Assembly (NCBI GenBank): GCA_003543245.1
Contig: DPJB01000042.1
Span: 98,761 to 112,223 of the forward strand
Origin: Moraxellaceae bacterium
Lineage (GTDB): Bacteria; Pseudomonadota; Gammaproteobacteria; Pseudomonadales; Moraxellaceae
Length of the DNA stretch: 13,463 nucleotides
Direction: 5' to 3'
Part shown: positions 1 through 5,687 of the stretch, one piece after another
How the letters are laid out: each line of letters opens with the position of its first letter
Position numbering within the stretch: position 1 is the first letter of the stretch
The notes under the pieces: generated by a model
The model's database searches: none
What the model was told of the DNA's origin: nothing
Seen by the model: the letters and a program-made list of their open reading frames with translations, nothing else
Made by a program: the position numbers and the translations under genes

Positions 1-25
1 GCAGAAGCTGTTGCAGTGCGGACAT
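1..25 (-). CDS. Start of a gene downstream of relA, probably mazG (only 8 codons in window)
   Basis: On the minus strand an ATG at 25-23 opens a frame reading Met-Ser-Ala-Leu-Gln-Gln-Leu-Leu before the window ends. It begins 16 bases after the relA stop codon, so it would be co-transcribed with relA. The gene after relA in Pseudomonas is mazG, a nucleoside triphosphate pyrophosphohydrolase thought to moderate ppGpp levels and clear aberrant nucleotides. MazG proteins usually begin with a short helix of this kind (Met-x-x-Leu-x-x-Leu-Leu). That is the only sequence support, so the identity rests mainly on synteny. The bases before the ATG contain only a weak purine stretch (CGGGA) as a ribosome binding site, so the true start could differ. 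Confidence 0.4.
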
Positions 26-41
26 GGATGAATCCCGGGAA

Positions 42-2294
42 TCAGGCCGAATAACGTCTGGCTTCGATCACGTTAGGCTGTTGTTCGATCTTGGCGAGAA
101 GGCGGCCAAGTGCATTGAGGCTGCCGATCTCGACCGTGACCTGCATGCTGGCGGTACCGTCACTCTTGTTGGAGTGTGTTTGCAGCCCCGTCACATTCAC
201 ATGCTCGTTGGCCAGTACGCCGGTAATGTCGCGCAACAGGCCGGTACGGTCCCAGGCACGGATATGGATATCCACGGAATAGACGTCCGTTTCGGACTGG
301 TTCCATTGCACGTCAACCACACGGGCTGGCTCGGTTTCCTGCAAGTGCATGAACTCCGGGCAGCCGCGACTGTGTACGGAAACGCCTCGGCCTTGCGTGA
401 TGTAACCGACAATCGGTTCACCCGGAATGGGCTTGCAGCAATTGGCGATATGCGTGAGCAGGTTGCCAACGCCCTCGATGATGACAGGCGACCCGGCCAG
501 GGTACGGCGCGAGCGGCTGACAATATCCCTGGGCAACAGGTCCTGCTGGGCACTGCTGTCCACGCGGGTGCCCAGCAGGCTGATGACCTGACTGATCCGG
601 ATGTCGCCGGCACCGATGCCGGACAGCACGTCATCCCCGGTCTTTACATTAAGCCTTGGTGCAAGCGTATCGAGGTCATGACGGGCAAGGCTGATGCCCA
701 GCCGCATGAATTCGTGTTCCAGCAGCTCTCGGCCTTCAATAATGTTCTTCTCGCGGTCCTGCTGCTTGAACCAGTGGCGCACCTTGGCCTGCGCGCGAGT
801 GGTGTTCAAGTAACCCAGCGAGGATGACAACCAGTCACGGCTGGGTATGCCGTTGCGGGTGGTCATGATCTCCACCTGCTCACCGGTCTGCAGCTTGTAG
901 TTGAGCGGCACGATGCGGCCGTTCACCTTGGCGCCACGGCAGCCGTTACCTACCGCCGTGTGTACGTGATAGGCAAAATCGAGCGGAGTGGCGCCTGCCT
1001 GCATGTCGATGACATGGCCATCGCGGGTAAACACGTAAATGCGGTCGTCGTGGATGGCCTGGTTAAGCTGCTCGGCAAAGTCCTCGAGCTGGGCTTCGCC
1101 CATGTCTTCCTGCCACTCCAGTACCTGGCGCAGCCAGGCAATCTTGCTTTCGTAGCCCGCGTTCTTGCCGCCCTTGGTGCCTTCCTTGTAATGCCAGTGC
1201 GCGCAGACGCCAAGCTCGGCTTCTTCATGCATGTCAAAGGTGCGGATCTGCACTTCCAGCGGCTTGCCCTGTGGCCCGATCACGGCGGTATGCAGGGACC
1301 GATAGCCGTTTTCCTTGGGCGTGGCGATGTAGTCGTCAAACTCGCGGGGAATATGCTTGTAGAGCGAGTGCACCACACCCAGTGCGGCATAACAGTCACG
1401 CACCTCGGGCACCAGCACACGAACGGCACGCACATCGTAGACTTCGTTGAAGGAAATCTTCTTGCGCTGCATTTTTCGCCAGATGGAATAGATGTGCTTG
1501 GCGCGTCCGGTTACCTCGGAGTGCATGCCCATCCGGTCGAGCATGGCCTTCAGCGAGGAAATGACGTTCTGGATGTATTCGTCACGATCCAGCCGCTTTT
1601 CATCCAGCAGGCGGGCAATATGCTTGTAGGACTCCGGCTCGAGATACCGGAAAGACAGATCCTCCAGCTCCCACTTGATGTGACCGATGCCAAGGCGGTG
1701 CGCGAGTGGCGCATAGATGTCAAAGATTTCACGGGCCACGCGCTGGCGTCGCTCGGGCGTGGCGTCCTTGATCTCGCGAATGGCGAAGGTACGCTCGGCC
1801 AGCTTGATGAGTGCAACCCGCACATCATCAATCATCGCCACCAGCATCTTGCGGATATTGTCGAGCTGCTGCTGGTCCTTGCCAAAGCCGGCTTTCTTGT
1901 CGGGATTGACGATCTGGCTGATGGCCGCCATGCGCAGAACGCCATCGATCAGGTGGGCAATATCAAACCCGAAGGTCTTTTCGATGACCGCCTGTGTGGT
2001 CTTGCCTTCGCGCACGGCGCGATAGAGTACGGCGGCCGTCAGGGATTCCTGGTCCAGGCGCAAATCGGCCAGGATGTCGGCCATGGCCAGACCGGTGAGA
2101 AAGCTGGACGTGCGGGCAGACCAGACATGCTCGCGCGCCGAGTTTTCTTCATCAAGCTTGCGTGCAAACTCGCAGGCGCGCTTGAGCGCGTCCGGGTCAT
2201 ACAGGGCTACCTTGGTGCCGATACGCGCCAGCCAGGCATCCAGATCGACTGAGCCATCAGACATCTGCGGATAGTCTTCGCGAACCTTTACCAT
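42..2294 (-). CDS. relA: RelA, ribosome-associated ppGpp/pppGpp synthetase
   Basis: Transfers pyrophosphate from ATP to GTP or GDP to make (p)ppGpp when uncharged tRNA enters the ribosome, triggering the stringent response. The protein has 750 residues, against 744 for E. coli RelA. Residues about 57-150 are the inactive hydrolase domain: where active Rel/SpoT have His-Asp and Glu-Asp, this has Tyr91-Arg92 and Arg-Glu-Gly, so it should be synthetase-only. The synthetase domain spans about 245-370, with the RelA-type acidic motif EFDD at 318-321 and YRSLH at 331-335. A TGS domain follows at about 418-478, then a Cys/His domain (Cys619, Cys620, His641, Cys645) and a C-terminal ACT/RRM domain at about 672-745. 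The ATG at 2294 is preceded by GAAGAG, a modest ribosome binding site, and the N-terminus MVKVR matches the usual RelA start. It lies downstream of rlmD and a REP hairpin. Confidence 0.97.
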   Translation of the reverse strand: MVKVREDYPQMSDGSVDLDAWLARIGTKVALYDPDALKRACEFARKLDEENSAREHVWSARTSSFLTGLAMADILADLRLDQESLTAAVLYRAVREGKTTQAVIEKTFGFDIAHLIDGVLRMAAISQIVNPDKKAGFGKDQQQLDNIRKMLVAMIDDVRVALIKLAERTFAIREIKDATPERRQRVAREIFDIYAPLAHRLGIGHIKWELEDLSFRYLEPESYKHIARLLDEKRLDRDEYIQNVISSLKAMLDRMGMHSEVTGRAKHIYSIWRKMQRKKISFNEVYDVRAVRVLVPEVRDCYAALGVVHSLYKHIPREFDDYIATPKENGYRSLHTAVIGPQGKPLEVQIRTFDMHEEAELGVCAHWHYKEGTKGGKNAGYESKIAWLRQVLEWQEDMGEAQLEDFAEQLNQAIHDDRIYVFTRDGHVIDMQAGATPLDFAYHVHTAVGNGCRGAKVNGRIVPLNYKLQTGEQVEIMTTRNGIPSRDWLSSSLGYLNTTRAQAKVRHWFKQQDREKNIIEGRELLEHEFMRLGISLARHDLDTLAPRLNVKTGDDVLSGIGAGDIRISQVISLLGTRVDSSAQQDLLPRDIVSRSRRTLAGSPVIIEGVGNLLTHIANCCKPIPGEPIVGYITQGRGVSVHSRGCPEFMHLQETEPARVVDVQWNQSETDVYSVDIHIRAWDRTGLLRDITGVLANEHVNVTGLQTHSNKSDGTASMQVTVEIGSLNALGRLLAKIEQQPNVIEARRYSA

Positions 2295-2322
2295 CGTCAG
2301 CTCTTCTTTTCAGATCCGCATT

Positions 2323-2392
2323 TTTTGTGGGAGTGGCTTTAGCCGCGAATTTTCTAGCCAGCGTATTCGCGGCTAAAGCCACTCCCACGAAA
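2323..2392. repeat. Paired REP element (REPIN-like inverted repeat) between rlmD and relA
   Basis: Two perfect 24-bp arms, 2327-2350 and 2365-2388, are reverse complements of each other around a 14-base loop (2351-2364). Flanking T and A runs extend the symmetry, with one mismatch, to 2323-2392. Each arm contains its own small palindrome, GTGGCTTTAGCCGC, after the head GTGGGA. This is the architecture of REP sequences of Pseudomonas, Xanthomonas and relatives, and two in inverted orientation form a REPIN. The element ends one base from the rlmD stop codon. On the minus strand it is followed by an A-run rather than a U-run, so it is not a classical intrinsic terminator. It could still protect the rlmD mRNA 3' end or weaken read-through into relA. 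No second copy is seen in the window. Confidence 0.85.
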
Positions 2393-2393
2393 C

Positions 2394-3725
2394 CTATTTC
2401 TTTTCAAAGACCGCAATCGACTCAACATGCGTGGTATGCGTGAACATGTCCATCACCCCCGCCTTGAGCAGCCGATAGCCGGCATCCTTGAGCAAACCGG
2501 CATCCCGCGCCAGCGTGGCGGGATTGCAGGAGACATACACAATCCGCTTTGCGCCGAACTTTGGCAGGTACTTGACCACCTCCTCAGCACCACTGCGCGG
2601 CGGGTCGATCAGCAGGCGGTCGAAGCCCTGCTTTGCCCACGGCTGCTGCGAAAAGTCCTGGGTCAGGTCCTGCGCATAAAACGACACATTGGTCAGGTTG
2701 TTGCGCCGGGCGTTTTCCATGCCGCGATCTGCCATGGCCTGGATGCCTTCAACGCCAATCACCTCGGCTGCGCGGGTTGCCAGCGGCAAGGTGAAGTTGC
2801 CAAGGCCGCAGAACAGGTCCAGCACGCGATCCCCTGGCTGGGGATCAAGCAAGTCCAGTGCCAGATTCAGCATCTTGCGGTTGATGCCGGCGTTGACCTG
2901 GGTGAAGTCCATGGGATGGAAGAACAGTCGCAGGCCAAAATCGGGCAAAGCATAGGACAGCCGATCCTCTCCTGTTTCAGGATAGACACGATGCACCGAA
3001 TCGGGTCCGCCCGGCTGCAAATAAAGCATCCAGTTTCTGGCTGCACTGAAAGCGACCAGCGCCTGTACATCGGACTCGGGCATAGGGTCCATATGACGGA
3101 ACACCAGCGCTACCTCATCATCACCGGCGGCCACCTCGATCTGTGCAATGCGGTCGCGCAGGGCCAGACTATTGATGACCTCACGCAACGCCAGCAATTG
3201 TGACGCTATCCGCTCATCCAGAATTGCGCAGGAACGGATGTCGGCGAGAAAGCTGGATTTCTTTTCGCGAAACCCCACCAGCAGCTCGCCCTTCTTGATG
3301 ACGTACTTCACGCCAAGGCGGGCCTTGCGGCGGTAGCCGGTGGTCTCATCCAGCAACGGTGGCAACCATGACTCCGGCTCCAGCCCGCCAAAGTGCCGGA
3401 ACTGTTCGGCCAGCACACTTTGCTTGAAGGCGATCTGGGCATCACGGGACATGTGCTGCAGGGAGCACCCGCCGCAAATATCGAAGTGCACACACGGAGG
3501 TGTTACACGATCCGGCGATGGCTGCAGGATGTCCAGGGTACGGGCTTCGTCGTACTTCTTGTGCGCGAAGGTGAACTGGGCGCGCACATGCTCGCCCGGC
3601 AAGGCCCCTTCGACAAAGATGCGCTTGCCGTCGATGCGGGACAGGCCACGGCCCTCATGGCTAAGGCTGTCGATGTCGAGCTCGACGGCCGGGAGGGCTT
3701 TCATTTTTTCACTGCGACGACTCAT
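2394..3725 (-). CDS. rlmD: RlmD, 23S rRNA (uracil-1939-C5)-methyltransferase
   Basis: Uses S-adenosylmethionine to methylate C5 of U1939 in 23S rRNA; formerly RumA/YgcA. It has 443 residues. A TRAM RNA-binding domain covers about residues 8-68. Four cysteines for the [4Fe-4S] cluster are present: Cys78, Cys84, Cys87 and Cys166. The methyltransferase fold shows the SAM loop DLFCGLGNFTLP (303-314), DPPRSG (374-379), the nucleophile Cys400 in VSCNP, and Glu435 as the likely general base. Both catalytic residues sit 11 positions after their E. coli counterparts (389 and 424). The start at 3725 gives a basic N-terminus as in E. coli; Met8 is an alternative start. It follows the exonuclease gene by 54 bp. 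The stop codon is one base from the REP hairpin. All key residues are present. Confidence 0.96.
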   Translation of the reverse strand: MSRRSEKMKALPAVELDIDSLSHEGRGLSRIDGKRIFVEGALPGEHVRAQFTFAHKKYDEARTLDILQPSPDRVTPPCVHFDICGGCSLQHMSRDAQIAFKQSVLAEQFRHFGGLEPESWLPPLLDETTGYRRKARLGVKYVIKKGELLVGFREKKSSFLADIRSCAILDERIASQLLALREVINSLALRDRIAQIEVAAGDDEVALVFRHMDPMPESDVQALVAFSAARNWMLYLQPGGPDSVHRVYPETGEDRLSYALPDFGLRLFFHPMDFTQVNAGINRKMLNLALDLLDPQPGDRVLDLFCGLGNFTLPLATRAAEVIGVEGIQAMADRGMENARRNNLTNVSFYAQDLTQDFSQQPWAKQGFDRLLIDPPRSGAEEVVKYLPKFGAKRIVYVSCNPATLARDAGLLKDAGYRLLKAGVMDMFTHTTHVESIAVFEKK

Positions 3726-3779
3726 TGTGTTCTCTGTTCTGGTTCAGCTGGTTCGGATAATTCGGTTGGCCATGCACTC

Positions 3780-4568
3780 TCAGGTCGCAGAGTTTTTCTG
3801 CCATGCCTCAAGAAACTCGGTGAAATGCGGCTTGCTTTCCTTTTGCAGCAACTGCCTTGTGAGCTCAACTTCTGCCTCGTAGGCGCCCGCATCGAGATGA
3901 CCCCGCATGAGCTGGAAGCGCAGGTAGACCAGCCAGGTATTCAGCACATCGGTTTCGCAGTAATTGCGGATACCAGCCAGATCACCATCCAGATAGGCAT
4001 CCCAGACCCTGGCACCGCTCATGCCCATCTTGCCGGGAAAGCCAAGCAGCGTGGCAATCTGGTCCAGCGGCTGTACGGCACGCGCCTGATAGCCGGCGAT
4101 GAGATCCATCAGGTCGGTATGCCGTGAATGGAAACGGCTGATGTAGTTGTTGAACTTGAACTCGCGGTCGTCCTCACCCTGATCCCAGTAGCGCGGGGCG
4201 GCAATACCGTGCTTGAGCGCGCGATAGTGCAGCACGGGCAGATCAAACCCGCCGCCGTTCCAGGACACCAGCGTGGGCAGGTAGCGCTCTACACCGGTGA
4301 AAAATCGCGTGATGATGTCCTTCTCGTCTGATGACTCGTCACCCAGCGACCAGACCTTGAGGCCGTCACGGGTACGCAGGGCCACGGAAATGCAGACAAC
4401 CCGCTGCAGGTGGTGGCGCAGGAAGTCCGAACCGCCGGTTTCCTGACGGCGGATGGTGAACATGGCATTGGCCGTGTCCCTGTCATCCAGCCCGTCAAGA
4501 CCGTAAATGCGCTGGGCACCTTCGATGTCGGGAACTGTCTCGATGTCAAAAACAAAAATATTGTTCAT
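3780..4568 (-). CDS. PolB-like 3'-5' exonuclease domain protein (DEDDy, DnaQ superfamily)
   Basis: A stand-alone 262-residue exonuclease of the kind named 'predicted 3'-5' exonuclease related to the exonuclease domain of PolB'. It has no polymerase domain. The three DEDD motifs are visible: Exo I FDIETVPD with Asp8 and Glu10, Exo II SWNGGGFDLPVL with Asp109, and Exo III with Tyr203-x3-Asp207, making it the DEDDy subtype. These four acidic residues would bind two metal ions and remove 3' nucleotides from DNA or RNA. The physiological substrate in this family is not well established, and the sequence does not reveal it. There is no signal peptide or membrane segment, so it should be cytoplasmic. 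It lies between cysM (81 bp) and rlmD (54 bp) on the same strand. The ribosome binding site is weak (GGAAAA before the ATG). Confidence 0.88.
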   Translation of the reverse strand: MNNIFVFDIETVPDIEGAQRIYGLDGLDDRDTANAMFTIRRQETGGSDFLRHHLQRVVCISVALRTRDGLKVWSLGDESSDEKDIITRFFTGVERYLPTLVSWNGGGFDLPVLHYRALKHGIAAPRYWDQGEDDREFKFNNYISRFHSRHTDLMDLIAGYQARAVQPLDQIATLLGFPGKMGMSGARVWDAYLDGDLAGIRNYCETDVLNTWLVYLRFQLMRGHLDAGAYEAEVELTRQLLQKESKPHFTEFLEAWQKNSAT

Positions 4569-4598
4569 GTCTTTTTCCGGTCATCCCTGTTTATCGAA

Positions 4599-4614
4599 GC
4601 AGCCGACTGGCTGC
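4599..4614. other. Short hairpin between cysM and the exonuclease gene
   Basis: GCAGCC-GACT-GGCTGC forms a perfect 6-bp stem with a 4-base loop in the 81-bp gap. No U-run follows on the minus strand, so it is not a convincing intrinsic terminator. It could be a weak attenuator or chance. Confidence 0.3.
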
Positions 4615-4649
4615 CGGGCCACTGTCGTGAAAAACCTGCCTTGCATGTG

Positions 4650-5552
4650 TTAGCCGGCGTTAAAGATGCCGGTGGAAAGATAGCGGTCGCCGCGGTCGCA
4701 GATGATGGCAACAATCACGGCATGCTCAAGACGTTTTGATAGCTCAAGGGCTGCCCAGACCGAGCCGCCGGACGAGACGCCACAGAAAATCCCCTCTTCA
4801 CGTGCCAGTCGGCGCATGGTGTCTTCGGCATCTTTCTGCTGCACATCCATCACTTCATCAACACGGTCACGTTCGAAAATGGTGGGCAGATAGGCTTCGG
4901 GCCAGCGCCGGATACCGGCGATCTGGGAGCCATCCGAGGGCTGCAATCCGATGATGCGGATATCCGGGTTCTGCTCTTTCAGGTAGCGCGAGCACCCCAT
5001 GATGGTGCCGGTGGTACCCATGGAACTGATGAAATGGGTGATAGTGCCCTGCGTCTGCTGCCAGAGCTCCGGGCCAGTAGCTTCATAATGGGCCAGCGGG
5101 TTGTCGGTATTGCCGAACTGGTTGAGCACCACCCCTTTGCCCTCGGACTGCATCCTCATGGCGAGATCACGTGCCCCCTCCATGCCCTCCGACTGGGAGA
5201 CGGAGATCAGCTCGGCGCCATAGGCGGCCATGGCATCACGACGTTCCTGACTCTGGTTGGCCGGCATGATGAGGATCATGCGATAGCCCTTGATGGCAGC
5301 GGCCATGGCCAGGGCAATCCCGGTATTGCCGCTGGTGGCCTCGATCAGGGTATCGCCTGGCGTGATCAGGCCACGCTGTTCGGCATGCGTGATCATGCTG
5401 AGCGCAGGGCGATCCTTGACCGAGCCGGCCGGATTGTTGCCCTCAAGCTTGACCAGCACGGTATTGGTCGTATGCCCCGGCAGGCGCTGCAGGCGCACCA
5501 GGGGAGTATTGCCGACCGTATCGGCGATAGTGGGGTAGATAACGGTAGGCAT
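4650..5552 (-). CDS. cysM: CysM, O-acetylserine sulfhydrylase B (cysteine synthase B)
   Basis: A PLP enzyme that makes L-cysteine from O-acetylserine and sulfide; CysM also accepts thiosulfate, giving S-sulfocysteine. With the chosen start it has 300 residues, close to the 303 of E. coli CysM. Lys46 in NNPAGSVKDRP is the Schiff-base lysine, TSGNTG (73-78) binds the substrate carboxylate, and SMGTTGT (177-183) is the phosphate-binding glycine loop. The segment GLQPSDGSQIAGIRRWP (202-218) and the ending GDRYLSTGIF are typical of CysM rather than CysK. The frame stays open upstream to 5708, but the ATG at 5552 has a good ribosome binding site (AGAGGTG) and matches the family N-terminus. It is the first gene of the leftward block, divergent from the sensor kinase. 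Confidence 0.95.
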   Translation of the reverse strand: MPTVIYPTIADTVGNTPLVRLQRLPGHTTNTVLVKLEGNNPAGSVKDRPALSMITHAEQRGLITPGDTLIEATSGNTGIALAMAAAIKGYRMILIMPANQSQERRDAMAAYGAELISVSQSEGMEGARDLAMRMQSEGKGVVLNQFGNTDNPLAHYEATGPELWQQTQGTITHFISSMGTTGTIMGCSRYLKEQNPDIRIIGLQPSDGSQIAGIRRWPEAYLPTIFERDRVDEVMDVQQKDAEDTMRRLAREEGIFCGVSSGGSVWAALELSKRLEHAVIVAIICDRGDRYLSTGIFNAG

Positions 5553-5575
5553 GATCACCTCTGAACAGGCCGTCG

Positions 5576-5581
5576 ATTGTA
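5576..5581 (-). promoter_or_regulatory. Possible -10 box of the cysM promoter
   Basis: On the minus strand TACAAT (5 of 6 matches to TATAAT) lies 23 bases before the cysM ATG. The hexamer 17 bases further upstream is poor (TCGCCC) and falls in the G/C-rich repeat, so if the promoter is real it may need an activator bound there. This is inferred from sequence only. Confidence 0.35.
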
Positions 5582-5593
5582 CGGGATGATGCC

Positions 5594-5632
5594 GCCCGGG
5601 GCGACCTGCCCGGGGCGACGCGGTACCCCGGG
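5594..5632. repeat. G/C-rich tandem repeat in the cysM-barA divergent region
   Basis: GCCCGGGGCGAC occurs twice in direct orientation (5594-5605 and 5608-5619, 14-base period), and a third related core, ACCCCGGGAC, lies at 5626-5635. Each copy contains a small palindrome (GCCC-G-GGGC or CCCGGG). The array sits between the candidate cysM and barA promoter elements, where a shared regulator could bind. The remainder of the 135-bp divergent region holds only the candidate promoters and the two ribosome binding sites. Confidence 0.6.
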
Positions 5633-5659
5633 ACAGAATGCCCCCTGCCCCGCTATAGT
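5630..5659 (+). promoter_or_regulatory. Candidate sigma70 promoter of the barA/gacS-like gene
   Basis: GGGACA at 5630-5635 (4 of 6 matches to TTGACA) is followed after 18 bases by TATAGT at 5654-5659 (5 of 6 matches to TATAAT). Transcription would begin near 5666, giving a leader of about 20 bases that contains the AAGGG ribosome binding site. It abuts the G/C-rich repeat array. It is predicted from spacing and match only. Confidence 0.45.
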
Positions 5660-5687
5660 CAGAGGCAAGAATGACAAGGGATGCCCC

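Noticed and set aside
960..2252. Long plus-strand open frame opposite relA (430 codons)
   Set aside because: It lies entirely antisense to a clear relA. The translation has no recognisable domain and such mirror frames are common in G/C-rich coding DNA.
42..2294. Bifunctional Rel/SpoT identity for relA
   Set aside because: The hydrolase HD and ED residues are replaced (Tyr91-Arg92, Arg-Glu-Gly) and the synthetase carries the EFDD motif typical of RelA.
2323..2392. REP hairpin as a classical intrinsic terminator of rlmD
   Set aside because: On the minus strand the stem is followed by A's, not U's. On the plus strand there is no gene to terminate and no U-run after the stem.
5577..5687. Upstream in-frame extension of the sensor kinase
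   Set aside because: Pro/Gly-rich, covers the candidate promoter, and would put 37 residues before the first membrane helix. The ATG at 5688 with AAGGG upstream fits better.
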